A stretch of 64,000 nucleotides of DNA from Arthrobacter subterraneus (GCF_900099735.1 NZ_FNDT01000006.1:124001-188000), one strand, 5' to 3'. Counted from the first letter of the stretch, positions 47,325-57,715 are shown. Notes: generated from the sequence alone by a model not told the origin. Made by a program: numbers and translations.

Positions 47325-48656
47325 TTACTCGACTACAGGGATGGACTGCGCTTTCAGCGACTCAATGGTTTGCTGTTCACCGCGCCGGAGGGCCTCCATG
47401 AGGGTGGACTCGCCTGCGATGGCTTGGCCGAACCCGTCGGAAACATCTGTATAGGTTTGGGTCATTGTTGGTCCCCAGGTGAATTCGGGGTCCACGTTCT
47501 GGGTAGCCTCAGCGAAGACGTCGTAGACAGCCTGTCCCCCGAAGAATTCGGACTTACCGCTGAATGCTGCGAGGTCCGCGCCGCTGGTAGCAGCCGGGTA
47601 GAGCCCGCCGAGTTCGTTCGCGAGAGCCAGCGCTTCGGGGTCGGTATTCAGCCAGAGGGCAAACTGTGAGGCCTCGTAGGGGTGGTCGGACCCCTTCAGG
47701 ACCGCTGTGGTGGAGCCTCCCCAGTTGCTGGCAGCGCTCTGGTCTTCAGACCATTGCGGCATCGGGGCAACGGCCCACTTGCCGGCGCTGTCCGGGGCAG
47801 CGCTCTGCAGGTGCCTGGTGCCCCAGACCGCTGATACCCACGTCCACTGGTCGCCCTCGCTGATCGAGGCATTCCACTCGTCGGAGAAGGAGGGCAGCGT
47901 GGAGACAAGGTCATCCTCGAGCAGTCCCTGCCAGTACTCAGCCACCTGCATGGACTCTTCACCGGTCAGGTTGACCGACCAGCCGTCTTCCTCATTGCTG
48001 AACCACTGGCCACCTGCCTGCCAGACGAGGCCGGCGAACCAGTTCACATCCGCGCGTTGGAAGTTGTGGATGTAACCGCCTTCCTCACGGATCTGCCCGG
48101 CGGCGGTGGCGTACTCTTCCCAGGTGGTGGGGACCTCGATGCCGGCCTGTTCGAACAGGTCCGCGCGGTAGAACAGCGCCATCGGACCGCTGTCCTGCGG
48201 GATCGCGTAGACGGCGTCCTCTTCACCGAACGTCACCTGGTTCCAGGTCCAGTCGATGAACTGGTCACTCGCCTCGGCGATGCCTTCACAGGCGGCAATG
48301 TTCTCGAGCCCGTCCTGGACCCGGAAGTTGGGCAGCGCGTCGTATTCGATCTGGCCGAGGTCCGGGGCGTTGCCTGCCTGAAGCTGGTTGAAGAAGTTCC
48401 GGTACGTGCCGGCATTTCCGTTGGGGCCGGACTGCACGGTCACCTGGATGTCCGGGTTCTCCTCGTTCCACAGCTCCACAACCTTGTCCATGCCCGGAAC
48501 CCATGCGGTGTAGGTGAGCTCTACAGGCTCGGTGGAGGGCTCGCACGCCGCAGCTCCTGGTGCTCCGGCGGTGTTGGACCCGCCGGAGCAGCCCGCGAGG
48601 GCCAGGGCAGAGACCATGACGACGGCGGCGGTGGTCTTTCCATGATGCTTGCGCAT
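47325..48656 (-). CDS. ABC sugar transporter substrate-binding lipoprotein
   Basis: A 443-residue extracellular solute-binding protein, family 1. The signal MRKHHGKTTAAVVMVSALAL ends in lipobox LAGC. Features include ELTYTAWVPGMDKVVELWNEENP and the hinge-type patterns DSGPMALFYRADLFEQAG and WGGSTTAVLKGSDHPYEASQFALWLNTDPEA. It captures an oligosaccharide, probably a galactoside. It is encoded after its two permeases. Confidence 0.93.
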   Translation of the reverse strand: MRKHHGKTTAAVVMVSALALAGCSGGSNTAGAPGAAACEPSTEPVELTYTAWVPGMDKVVELWNEENPDIQVTVQSGPNGNAGTYRNFFNQLQAGNAPDLGQIEYDALPNFRVQDGLENIAACEGIAEASDQFIDWTWNQVTFGEEDAVYAIPQDSGPMALFYRADLFEQAGIEVPTTWEEYATAAGQIREEGGYIHNFQRADVNWFAGLVWQAGGQWFSNEEDGWSVNLTGEESMQVAEYWQGLLEDDLVSTLPSFSDEWNASISEGDQWTWVSAVWGTRHLQSAAPDSAGKWAVAPMPQWSEDQSAASNWGGSTTAVLKGSDHPYEASQFALWLNTDPEALALANELGGLYPAATSGADLAAFSGKSEFFGGQAVYDVFAEATQNVDPEFTWGPTMTQTYTDVSDGFGQAIAGESTLMEALRRGEQQTIESLKAQSIPVVE

Positions 48657-48722
48657 TGTATTTTTCCTTTGTGTATGAGGCCGGAAGGCGGGCGCCTTCC
48701 GGTGATTTTCATGCGGTCGGGT

Positions 48723-49625
48723 TTATTTGACGCTTCCCGCGCCGAGGCCGCTGCTCCAGAAGCGCTGCAGGCCGAGGAACGCGATGATGAGCGGGACGAT
48801 CGAGACCAGCGCCCCGATGATGACGTAGGTGCGCAGTTCGGGGATCTGGCTGATCTGGCTGTTCCAGGCGTAGAGGCCTAGGGTGACCGGGAAGAGCGCC
48901 TGGTCGCGGAGCATGATCAGCGGGAGGAAGAAGTTGTTCCAGATGGCCACGAACTGGAACAGGAAGATCGTCACCAGCGCCGGCGCCATCAGGCGGGTGG
49001 AGACGGTGAAGAAGGTCCGCACCTCACCGGAGCCGTCCAGCCGGGCCGCTTCGAGGAGCTCACCGGGCACGCTGGCCGCGGCGTAGATCCGCGCCAGATA
49101 CACCCCGAACGGGCTGACCAGACTGGGGAGGAACACCGCCCAGTAGGTGTTGGTGAGGTTCACTTCGCTGAAGATCAGGAACAGCGGCAGGGCCAGCGCC
49201 GTGGCCGGGACCAGCACACCGCTGAGGACCACGTTGAAGATCGCCTCGCGGCCCTTGAACTCGTACTTGGCCAGCGCGTAGCCGCACATGGCCGCAATGA
49301 TGGTGCCGAGCAGTGCTCCCGCACCGGCATAGAGCGCACTGTTTACGAGCCACTTGACGAACAAACCGTCCTGGTACTGGAACAGTCCGGTGAGGTTGGT
49401 GAAGAAGGTGGAGATGGAATTCGGGGTGAACCACAGCGCGGCGGAGCCGGTGATCTCGCTGCCGGTCTTCGTCGAGGTGACCAGCAGCCACCAGATCGGG
49501 GTCAGGAAATAGAGGGTGAAGACGCCCATCACCAGCATCGCGGCTGCACGGGACATCACGTTCTGACGTGGGCCCCGCGAGTGCGCCTTCTCGGCGGCGG
49601 TCAGGGGAGCGGCTGCCGTGGTCAT
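48723..49625 (-). CDS. Carbohydrate ABC transporter permease (MalG/LacG type)
   Basis: A 300-residue, six-helix permease. The EAA loop reads ELLEAARLDGSGEVRTFFTVSTRLMAP, and the C terminus is GLQRFWSSGLGAGSVK. It shares four bases with the upstream permease stop. It forms a heterodimer with that protein; the ATPase is not in the locus. Confidence 0.93.
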   Translation of the reverse strand: MTTAAAPLTAAEKAHSRGPRQNVMSRAAAMLVMGVFTLYFLTPIWWLLVTSTKTGSEITGSAALWFTPNSISTFFTNLTGLFQYQDGLFVKWLVNSALYAGAGALLGTIIAAMCGYALAKYEFKGREAIFNVVLSGVLVPATALALPLFLIFSEVNLTNTYWAVFLPSLVSPFGVYLARIYAAASVPGELLEAARLDGSGEVRTFFTVSTRLMAPALVTIFLFQFVAIWNNFFLPLIMLRDQALFPVTLGLYAWNSQISQIPELRTYVIIGALVSIVPLIIAFLGLQRFWSSGLGAGSVK

Positions 49626-50554
49626 TGGGATACCTTCCGCTGGGTGGCCTTCAGGAACACGAAGGAGAGGATGAACGTGGCGAGCGCCAGCACAACGGAG
49701 AACGCAGCTGCCAGGTTGTAGTTGGGAATCGACGCCGTGGTGTAGACGGCGAGGTTGGGCGTGTAGGTGCTGCTGATCGCGGAGCTGAAACTGCGCAGCG
49801 TCTGCGGTTCAGCCAGCAGCTGCAGGGTGCCGATGATCGAGAACACCGCCGTCAGGATGATGGCCGGGGTGACCAGCGGGATCTTGATGCGCCAGGCAAT
49901 CTGCGTGTTGGAGGCACCGTCAAGCCGGGCCGCCTCGTAGATCTCCGTGGGGATGGCCAGCAGCGAGGCGTAGATGATGAGCATGTTGTAGCCCACGTAC
50001 ACCCAGGTCACAATGTTGGCGATCGCCCAGAGAACCAGGGACCCGTCAAGGAAGTTGATCTCCGAGGTCACGGCACCGAACGGGGACAGCGACGGCGAGT
50101 ACAGGAACCCCCACATGATGGCGGCGATCACGCCCGGCACGGCGTAGGGGGCGAAGAACGCGAGCCGGAAGAACCGCTTGCCCTTCAGCAGCGGCGAGTC
50201 CAGCAGCAGCGCGAACAGCAGCGCCATGCCGAGCATCACCGGAACCTGCACCACGCCGAACAGGAGAACCCGGCCCACAGAGGCCCAGAACGCGGAGTCC
50301 TGGAACACCAGCGCGTACTGGGTGAACCCTCCGAAGACCTGCTGCGGTGCACCGAACGTGCCCTCACGCTCGACCATCAGCAGCGACTGGATCACCGCGT
50401 AGATGATCGGCGCCGCGTAGAACAGAAGAAACAGCACGGCGAACGGCGCAACGAACACCACCACCGCCCTGCGGGTGCTGCGCCCCGTATGCGCCGTACG
50501 CGGCGATCGCCCTGCCCTGAGCGACGGGGTATGGGCCTGATTGAGGGTAGCCAT
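49622..50554 (-). CDS. Sugar ABC transporter permease (MalF/LacF type)
   Basis: A 310-residue permease. The EAA loop is YEAARLDGASNTQIAWRIKIPLVTP. RRAVVVFVAPFAVLFLLFYAAPIIYAV is the first helix. ATG 50554 is chosen over upstream codons because AAGGAGG is 8 bases before it and the first helix follows naturally. First gene of the permease-permease-binding protein-beta-galactosidase operon. Confidence 0.93.
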   Translation of the reverse strand: MATLNQAHTPSLRAGRSPRTAHTGRSTRRAVVVFVAPFAVLFLLFYAAPIIYAVIQSLLMVEREGTFGAPQQVFGGFTQYALVFQDSAFWASVGRVLLFGVVQVPVMLGMALLFALLLDSPLLKGKRFFRLAFFAPYAVPGVIAAIMWGFLYSPSLSPFGAVTSEINFLDGSLVLWAIANIVTWVYVGYNMLIIYASLLAIPTEIYEAARLDGASNTQIAWRIKIPLVTPAIILTAVFSIIGTLQLLAEPQTLRSFSSAISSTYTPNLAVYTTASIPNYNLAAAFSVVLALATFILSFVFLKATQRKVSQ

Positions 50555-50767
50555 CAGGAGGGCCTCCTTGCCTATTAGATCGGTGCCTATAGCGCCGACG
50601 GTGCCAGTGGGAATGGCGACGACGTCGGCAACTTCAATCTGAGCACCAGCTTCCACGCGGGGTGCCGAGTGATAGGTGGTACGCGTTCTCGCCTCATCGC
50701 TTCTTGGTTCACCCGCGAAAGGCGGTGTCGAGCATTCAGAAGGTCGATATGACGAGAATAACACGAA

Positions 50768-50787
50768 ACCCGAGTGTTTACTCTAGA
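50768..50787. promoter_or_regulatory. Possible operator between the galactoside operon and its TetR gene
   Basis: GAGTGTTTACTC (50772-50783) has 4-base arms (GAGT/ACTC) in an AT-rich stretch 28 bases before the tetR ATG. It is short and could be chance. Confidence 0.3.
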
Positions 50788-50810
50788 TTAGCCCAAACTA
50801 AACTGACTCC

Positions 50811-51425
50811 ATGAGCACAAAGACCACCGCAAGCCGAGGCACACGTGGACCCTACGCCAAATCAGCCGCGCGCCGACGTGAAATCCTTGAGGCGGCGGTA
50901 TCCATTTTTGGCTCCAAAGGCTATAGCGGCGGGAGCATTCAGGAGGTGGCGGACCGGGCCGGAATTGCCCAAACAACACTCCTTCATCACTTTCCGACGA
51001 AGGAGCAGCTCCTCGTAGCAGTTCTTGAGTATCGAGACGAAATTAGCCCCAACACACCAGGCACCCGGGAACATTTTGCCGAGGTGGTAGCCGAACAAGC
51101 AGAAAACAACGAAGGCGTCCCCCACCTAATCGAGCTCTACTCCGTATTGTGCGGTGAGGCGACCACGCGGGACCATCCCGCACGGGAGTACTTCGTTAAG
51201 CGTTTCCAACGGCTTCGAGCCGAATACAGCAATGAGCTACGCTATCTGGCCAGCATTGGACGATTGCGGCCCGGCGTCGACCCGGCCATCGCAGGACCCA
51301 CAATCGTCGCCCTATGGGATGGAATTCAGACTCAGTGGCTTTTGAGTCCGGAACAAGTCGACATGCCAGGGACACTTAAGGCCTATCTGGATCTGATTCT
51401 CATCAACCCTGATTCCTTGGTTTGA
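50811..51425 (+). CDS. TetR-family transcriptional regulator (probable galactoside operon regulator)
   Basis: A 204-residue regulator. HTH about 20-66 (RRREILEAAVSIFGSKGYSGGSIQEVADRAGIAQTTLLHHFPTKEQLL). The rest is a helical ligand domain. It is divergent from the permease-beta-galactosidase operon (256-base gap). Codons look less GC-rich than neighbours by eye. Confidence 0.88.
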   Translation: MSTKTTASRGTRGPYAKSAARRREILEAAVSIFGSKGYSGGSIQEVADRAGIAQTTLLHHFPTKEQLLVAVLEYRDEISPNTPGTREHFAEVVAEQAENNEGVPHLIELYSVLCGEATTRDHPAREYFVKRFQRLRAEYSNELRYLASIGRLRPGVDPAIAGPTIVALWDGIQTQWLLSPEQVDMPGTLKAYLDLILINPDSLV

Positions 51426-51484
51426 TGAATCGGTAGCGACTGCGCGGCGGTTGCCCGCCAACTTCCACAGTGCCCGGTCATGAC

Positions 51485-51521
51485 GAAGGGCCGCCCTCCC
51501 TGTGGGAGTGCGGCCCTTCTT
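51485..51521. terminator. Bidirectional terminator between the tetR and DUF3151 genes
   Basis: GAAGGGCCGC (51485-51494) and GCGGCCCTTC (51510-51519) form a perfect 10-base stem, with inner CTCCC/GGGAG and a following TT. It separates convergent genes. Confidence 0.8.
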
Positions 51522-51531
51522 CACCGGGAAG

Positions 51532-51953
51532 TCAGGATCCGGAAAGCTTTTCGCTTGCCTCCGGGTCAGACTCCCGCAGGAACTTGGCGATGCGCTCCGC
51601 CTCATCGATCTCGCCGATGGAGGCGGCCGCGCGGCCCAGTGCATTCAATGCCCGCAGGAACCCGCGGTTGGGTTCATGCGAGTACGGCACCGGCCCGGCT
51701 CCACGCCACCCGTTACGCCGCAACGAGTCCAGTCCGCGGTGGTAGCCGGTCCGTGCGTAGGCATAGGACTCGATGGTCCGGCCCTCGCGGTACGCCTCGT
51801 CGGCCAGAATGGCCCACACCAACGACGACGTCGGGTGCCTGGCTGCCAGATCGACAGCCTCCTCCCCTGCCGCCAACCGCGCCACGACGTCGGGCTCTTC
51901 GGGAAGAAGGGTGGGCTCCGGTCCCAGCAGGTTCTTGCGGAACTCGTCCGACA

Positions 51954-51954
<1 letters not shown>
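51532..51954 (-). CDS. DUF3151 family protein
   Basis: A 140-residue actinobacterial protein: EFRKNLLGPEPTLLPEEPDV and the helical repeat region SLVWAILADEAYREGRTIESYAYARTGYHRGLD fit DUF3151. RNGWRGAGPVPYSHEPNRGFLRAL is its most conserved part. Function unknown. ATG 51954 shares one base with the aldolase stop (TGATG), a coupling common to this gene pair in actinobacteria. Confidence 0.88.
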
Positions 51955-52973
<1,019 letters not shown>

Positions 52974-53071
52974 GGCAACTCCTCGTATGGGTTCTGGGCG
53001 ACCTAGGGTTCATGGGACATGAAGCCCCATTCCCGTCCCATCCTAACGAGGCCGCTAATTGCGCGGAAACC

Positions 53072-53671
53072 TTACGACGCAAGCGATGAATCGGGGTCGA
53101 GCGCGCTTCTGAGACGGCCGAGGCCATCCCGGATCCTTGCTTTCACCGTTCCGAGGGGAGCCTCCAGCGCCTCGGCAACCTGGGCATAGGTGAGCCCCCG
53201 GTAATAGGCCATCTCGATGGCCTGCCTCTGCTTGTCGGTCAGGGCACTGAACGCAGCCCTCACCGCAAGGGACTCGTCCCGGGCCATGACCGACTCGGTC
53301 ACCTCATCGAAGGGAGTGCCGGTTTCCGTCTCCGACCAGCGGTTGAGCCTGTCCCGGTGTGCCTGCTCCGAGCGGATCCTGTCCACTGCGCGGCGGTGCG
53401 CAAGTGTCATGAGCCAGGCCATCGGCGACCCGAGGTGCGGGGAAAATTCGCCGGCCTTGTTCCAGACCTGAAGGAAGACCTCCTGTGTCACCTCTTCGGA
53501 AATCGCCGGGTCAACCACGATCCTTCGCACCAGCCCGAAGACCCGCGCACTGGTGGAACGGTACAGCTCGGTGAATGATGCCTCATCCCCATTGCCTGTC
53601 TGCTGCAGCAGGCGGGCGAGGTCGGGTTCTGCGGTAGGCGCCATGGTCGGGGCATCCCCGGTGCAGGTCAT
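53072..53671 (-). CDS. ECF RNA polymerase sigma factor, SigK-like
   Basis: A 199-residue ECF sigma factor. Region 2 is about 35-105 (FTELYRSTSARVFGLVRRIV, EEVTQEVFLQVWNKAGEF). Region 4 is about 135-190 (LTDKQRQAIEMAYYRGLTYAQVAEAL, GTVKARIRDGLGRLR). The length and these sequences match SigK. The start may be at 53644 instead; neither has a strong ribosome site. No anti-sigma RskA gene is beside it. Confidence 0.88.
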   Translation of the reverse strand: MTCTGDAPTMAPTAEPDLARLLQQTGNGDEASFTELYRSTSARVFGLVRRIVVDPAISEEVTQEVFLQVWNKAGEFSPHLGSPMAWLMTLAHRRAVDRIRSEQAHRDRLNRWSETETGTPFDEVTESVMARDESLAVRAAFSALTDKQRQAIEMAYYRGLTYAQVAEALEAPLGTVKARIRDGLGRLRSALDPDSSLAS

Positions 53672-53742
53672 CGCTGTGGCATCTGGGGGCCTGACTGCCC
53701 CAGGGTGACGGTGAGCGGCATTGCCGTACTTCCAATCTCAAT

Positions 53743-53834
53743 TACTAGGTTACCTAGTAGTTTATCTTTCGTTTCACTAGGAAACCTACCTAGTAGCCGA
53801 ACATCCTGCAAGCCTGCCTAGTGAAAATGCTAGG
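53743..53834. promoter_or_regulatory. CCTAG/CTAGG palindrome array between the sigma factor and MarR genes
   Basis: A perfect palindrome TACTAGGT T ACCTAGTA (53743-53759) is followed by a looser one, ACTAGG 7 bases CCTAGT (53776-53794), and CCTAG 8 bases CTAGG (53817-53834) abutting the MarR start. This fits multi-site autoregulation by the MarR protein and may also bear on the divergent sigma gene. Confidence 0.6.
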
Positions 53835-53843
53835 ATGGCCGCT

Positions 53844-54338
53844 ATGAGCACCATTCCGGATGTACCCACCCGATCCACGGGCTACTGGTATGGGCGGGCC
53901 GCTGCGGACCTCGACGTGCTCAACGCTCTTCGCGACTACCGGGCCGCGGAAACGGCCATGCGGCGCCGGACACGCTCGTCCATGGGAATGAACGAGACGG
54001 ACCTGTTGGCCCTCCGGTACCTTCTGGAAGCCCAGTATGCCGGCCGGGAAGTCAGCCCCAAGGAGCTCACGGCGAAGCTTGGGATATCCTCCGCGGCCAC
54101 CACCACCCTGATTGACCGGCTGGCGCGGAGCGGTCATGTGCGTCGAAAGCCCCACCCCCGGGACCGCCGTGCTCTGGTGCTCGAGGCGAGCGCCGAGTCG
54201 GGCGCCGAGGTGCGCCAGACCATGGGAACCATGCATACGCGAATGGTGGAGGTGGCCCGGTCCCTCCCACCGGAGGATGCCGCCGTCGTCGTTGATTTCC
54301 TGACGCGCATGCGGGAAGCAGTCGACCAGATCGACTGA
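53844..54338 (+). CDS. MarR-family transcriptional regulator
   Basis: A 164-residue regulator. Winged HTH about 50-120 (MNETDLLALRYLL, SPKELTAKLGISSAATTTLIDRLARSGHVRRKPHPRDRRALVLE). The Asp-x-Arg wing signature is present. ATG 53844 has AGGA 8 bases upstream; ATG 53835 has none. Confidence 0.9.
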   Translation: MSTIPDVPTRSTGYWYGRAAADLDVLNALRDYRAAETAMRRRTRSSMGMNETDLLALRYLLEAQYAGREVSPKELTAKLGISSAATTTLIDRLARSGHVRRKPHPRDRRALVLEASAESGAEVRQTMGTMHTRMVEVARSLPPEDAAVVVDFLTRMREAVDQID

Positions 54339-54343
54339 GGACA

Positions 54344-54994
54344 TCAGGACAGCTGGGAGCCCACCCGCTGGTTGAACACGTGGCGGCGCACCCAGCCGTG
54401 CATGGCAATTGCTGCCGCCGCCGAGGCGTTGATTGACCGGGTGGACCCGAACTGGGCGATGGACAGCGTAGCGTCCGCCGCCGCATGGACCTCGGCTGTG
54501 AGCCCCGGCCCTTCCTGGCCGAAGACGAGGACGCAGTCGCGCGGCAGGTCGTACGTTTCCAGCGGCACGGAGTCGGGGAAGTTGTCGATCCCGATGACCC
54601 TCAGGCCCGCCGACTGCGCCCACGCAACGAATTCCTCCACCGTGGGATGGTGGCGGACATGCTGGTAGCGGTCGGTGACCATGGCGCCGCGCCGGTTCCA
54701 CCGGCGTCGTCCGATGATGTGGACTTCACGCGCAAGGAAAGCATTGGCGGTGCGCACCACCGAACCGATGTTGAGATCGTGCTGCCAGTTCTCAATGGCG
54801 ACGTGGAAGTTGTGCCGCCGGGAATCGAGATCCGCGACGATCGCCTCGTGCTTCCAGTAGCGGTATTCGTCAACAACGTTGCGGGTGTCGCCGTGCGCAA
54901 GCAGTTCTGCATCCCATTGCGGACCGGAGGGCCAGACGCCCTCCCACGGCCCGACGCCCACTGTTCCCGGAGGGTTTTCCACGGTTTCTTCCAC
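54344..54994 (-). CDS. TrmH/SpoU family RNA methyltransferase
   Basis: A 216-residue SPOUT methyltransferase. IENWQHDLNIGSVVRTANAFLAREVHIIGRRRWNRRGA is motif 1, CVLVFGQEGPGLTAEV motif 2, and IAQFGSTRSINASAAAAIAMHGWVR the knotted SAM site with conserved Asn-Ser. It 2'-O-methylates tRNA or rRNA. The substrate is not determined by sequence. Confidence 0.92.
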   Translation of the reverse strand: MEETVENPPGTVGVGPWEGVWPSGPQWDAELLAHGDTRNVVDEYRYWKHEAIVADLDSRRHNFHVAIENWQHDLNIGSVVRTANAFLAREVHIIGRRRWNRRGAMVTDRYQHVRHHPTVEEFVAWAQSAGLRVIGIDNFPDSVPLETYDLPRDCVLVFGQEGPGLTAEVHAAADATLSIAQFGSTRSINASAAAAIAMHGWVRRHVFNQRVGSQLS

Positions 54995-55064
54995 CCCCCA
55001 AGACTAAGGTGAAAGACTGATCCCGGGTTCATGCCCAAATCCAACGTCGTCACGGAAGAAGCGA

Positions 55065-55844
55065 ATGCGCGAAAACGAACACATTGAGTGCTGGCTGACC
55101 GATATGGATGGCGTCCTGGTCCATGAGAACCAGGCGATTCCCGGAGCCGCGGAACTGATCGACCGCTGGGTGGCAACCTCCCGCCGGTTCCTGGTCCTCA
55201 CCAACAACTCGATCTACACCCCGCGTGACCTCGCCGCCCGGTTGAAGGCGTCAGGGCTTGAGGTGCCGGAGGAAAACCTGTGGACCTCGGCCCTCGCCAC
55301 CGCACAGTTCCTGCAGGACCAGCTGCCCGGCGGGCGTGCCTATGTGATCGGTGAGGCCGGACTGACGACGGCGCTGCATGAGGCAGGCTTTGTGCTCACC
55401 GACCAGAACCCGGACTACGTGGTGCTCGGCGAAACCCGCACCTACTCGTTCGAGGCGATCACCAAGGCCATCCGGCTGATCCTCGACGGGGCACGGTTCA
55501 TCGCCACCAACCCTGACACCACCGGGCCTTCGAAGGAGGGTCCGTTGCCGGCCACCGGCGCAATAGCGGCGCTGATCACGGCGGCCACCAACCGTGAGCC
55601 CTACATTGTGGGCAAGCCGAACCCGATGATGTTCCGCTCCGCCATGAACCAGATCGACGCGCATTCGGAGACAACCGCGATGATCGGTGACCGCATGGAC
55701 ACCGACATCATCGCCGGTATGGAGGCCGGGCTGCACACCGTGCTGGTGCTCACGGGTATCACGCAGCGCGCGGATATCGATGCCTATCCGTTCCGACCGG
55801 CGCAGATTGTGGATTCAGTCCAGGACCTGATCGAGCAGGTGTAA
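55065..55844 (+). CDS. HAD-IIA family hydrolase (NagD type)
   Basis: A 259-residue phosphatase. Asp nucleophile in CWLTDMDGVLVHENQAIPGA, LTNNS motif 2, VGKPNPMMF motif 3, and MIGDRMDTDIIAGMEAGLHTVLVLTG motif 4. The large C2 cap lies between. It hydrolyses sugar or nucleotide phosphates. Confidence 0.93.
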   Translation: MRENEHIECWLTDMDGVLVHENQAIPGAAELIDRWVATSRRFLVLTNNSIYTPRDLAARLKASGLEVPEENLWTSALATAQFLQDQLPGGRAYVIGEAGLTTALHEAGFVLTDQNPDYVVLGETRTYSFEAITKAIRLILDGARFIATNPDTTGPSKEGPLPATGAIAALITAATNREPYIVGKPNPMMFRSAMNQIDAHSETTAMIGDRMDTDIIAGMEAGLHTVLVLTGITQRADIDAYPFRPAQIVDSVQDLIEQV

Positions 55845-55856
55845 GAGCGGGGGTAC

Positions 55857-56852
55857 TCAGTAGATGCTCTTTGTCGCTCCGCCGGTGGGAATGGGCAGGA
55901 ACTCCTGCTGCAGCTTCCGCGCTACCGCCTGGTAAATGAGCGGGTTCCACTGCGGGCTCGCGTGCGCGGGCAGAGCGCCTTCGGTGACCAGGTCCGCGGA
56001 CACCATATTCTCCGGGAAGGCCGCCGCCCAGCCCGGCCGCGCCGTCGCATAGTCCACCGTCCCGTCATTCGGGTTGCCGACGAACGCCAGCCCAGTATCG
56101 CCGAGGGTGAACCGGGCAACGTTGTAGTGGAAGATGTAGGACGCCTGGGACTGAATCAGCACGCTCGAGGGAGCAAAGGGCGAGAGCTGTTCCAGTGTCT
56201 GGTCAACGATCTGCGCCCAGGTGCGCTCGTTCTTGTGCACAATGCGTTCGGCCAGCTCGTACCCGCCGCGCAGCACCGTGGGAACACGGTAGCCGGCCTC
56301 GTAAAGGTAGACCACGCCGTCGAACATGGTCTGGTCAATGACATCGAAACGGGAGTGAGGGCTCGAATCGAGCATGATGAAGCGCACGTCGACCCCCACC
56401 TCCCGGAGACGGGAGGCCACCTCGACCGCCACCATTCCGCCGAAGCTGTGGCCGTAGAAATAGAGCGTGTCGATCTGCTGGGTGCGGATATAGCGCCGCA
56501 GCGAACCCACAATCGTCGAGACGTCGAGGCCGCGGTTGGAGTAACCCATCACGGCGAGCCGGGCGCGCCTGCTCAGCACCGGACGGAGGGAGTTCATGAT
56601 CCAGACCCCCTCTTCCCAGCTGGTCTTGTAGCCGGGGAAGAGGATCCAGCGGGCGTTGGGGAACGCGGCGTCGGCGTAGTCGTCCGCCACGGGGATGATG
56701 GCGAGTTCCTCGCGGGCTTCCTGGATTTGCCGCGTGACAAAGAGGTCGGTGGCCAGTGCCAGACCGAGGGCTGAGCCGGTGAGGAATCTCCTGCGCGACA
56801 TGCCCTTCAGGCCATGTGCGTACTCCAGGAGCCGCTGGGGATCGTTGGTCAT
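55857..56852 (-). CDS. Alpha/beta hydrolase with Tat-type signal
   Basis: A 331-residue protein. KGMSRRRFLTGSALGLALATDLF is a twin-arginine signal (SRRRFL). A later YFYGHSFGGMVAVEVASRL elbow gives the nucleophile Ser. IMLDSSPHSRFDVIDQ is a plausible acid region. Probably exported and membrane-tethered or released. The substrate is unknown. Its start shares one base with pyrE's stop (TAATG). Confidence 0.8.
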   Translation of the reverse strand: MTNDPQRLLEYAHGLKGMSRRRFLTGSALGLALATDLFVTRQIQEAREELAIIPVADDYADAAFPNARWILFPGYKTSWEEGVWIMNSLRPVLSRRARLAVMGYSNRGLDVSTIVGSLRRYIRTQQIDTLYFYGHSFGGMVAVEVASRLREVGVDVRFIMLDSSPHSRFDVIDQTMFDGVVYLYEAGYRVPTVLRGGYELAERIVHKNERTWAQIVDQTLEQLSPFAPSSVLIQSQASYIFHYNVARFTLGDTGLAFVGNPNDGTVDYATARPGWAAAFPENMVSADLVTEGALPAHASPQWNPLIYQAVARKLQQEFLPIPTGGATKSIY

Positions 56853-57415
56853 TACTCCAGACCGAGTTCATCCTTGCTGTAGGCGAAGAGGTAGGGAACT
56901 CCAGCCTCCGCCTCGATCCGCTCCTTCGACCCGGTGTCGCGGTCCACGATGACGGCGACCGCCTTGACGTTGCCGCCGGCCTTGCGCACCCCCTCCACGG
57001 CAGTCAGTGCCGACCCGCCGGTGGTGGAGGTGTCTTCAAGAACGACGACGTCGCGCCCGGCGACATCCGGGCCCTCCACCTGGCGTCCCATCCCGTACGT
57101 CTTCTGCACCTTGCGGACAACAAACGCATCGATGGCGCGCTCTTCACGCGCGGCTACGTGCATCAGGGCGGTTCCCACCGGATCCGCTCCCATGGTCAGG
57201 CCACCCGCACTCTGGAAAGTGATGCCCGCGTTGTCCAGCAGTTCGAGCATGACCTGGCCGACCAGCGCTGATGCTTCATGGTGGAGGGTGACGCGGCGCA
57301 GATCGATGTAGTAGTCCGCTTCCTTGCCGCTGGAGAGCGTCACCTTCCCCCTCACCACCGCCAGTTCCAGGATGAGATCGCGGAGTCGGTCACGGGCGGT
57401 GGGGATATCGGTCAT
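56852..57415 (-). CDS. pyrE: Orotate phosphoribosyltransferase
   Basis: A 187-residue PRTase making OMP from orotate and PRPP in UMP synthesis. VTLSSGKEADYYIDLRRVTL is the N-terminal loop. VRKVQKTYGMGRQVEGPDVAG is the catalytic loop with Lys. VVVLEDTSTTGGSALTAV is the PRPP motif. ATG 57415 begins the family N terminus. Confidence 0.96.
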   Translation of the reverse strand: MTDIPTARDRLRDLILELAVVRGKVTLSSGKEADYYIDLRRVTLHHEASALVGQVMLELLDNAGITFQSAGGLTMGADPVGTALMHVAAREERAIDAFVVRKVQKTYGMGRQVEGPDVAGRDVVVLEDTSTTGGSALTAVEGVRKAGGNVKAVAVIVDRDTGSKERIEAEAGVPYLFAYSKDELGLE

Positions 57416-57715
57416 GGCAATCAGTTTAGTAGGAGGGCTCGCGGGGCCCGGTTTCTGTGTCGCGGCGTGGAACACCGTGGTCCGATTCCTGACCCGTGGG
57501 CGTCGCGGCCCGAACGCCCCCGTCGCTTCACTAGGCCACTAAAGAACCACTCGTCGAGGGCAAGCTTCAGGGGCTGCTAGTCGGCACACGCCGCGCTTTG
57601 TGCAACTGCGGGATCCGGCCTATTGGCCCGGGAACAGAGCGGAAGTGCGGGTCATGAAACGCTCCTCGACAAATCACTGCGAGAAGTAGCTTGGTTGGGA
57701 TACGAATGAGGCCCC
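57416..57715. other. Intergenic stretch without gene, possible junction
   Basis: About 300 bases between pyrE and the ROK regulator gene. I see no convincing ORF, tRNA, terminator or direct repeat. Composition shifts from GC-rich to the more AT-rich genes on its right. Confidence 0.5.

Noticed and set aside
49622-50764. 70-residue N-terminal extension of the MalF-type permease
   Set aside because: The extension lacks family similarity, and ATG 50554 has AAGGAGG.
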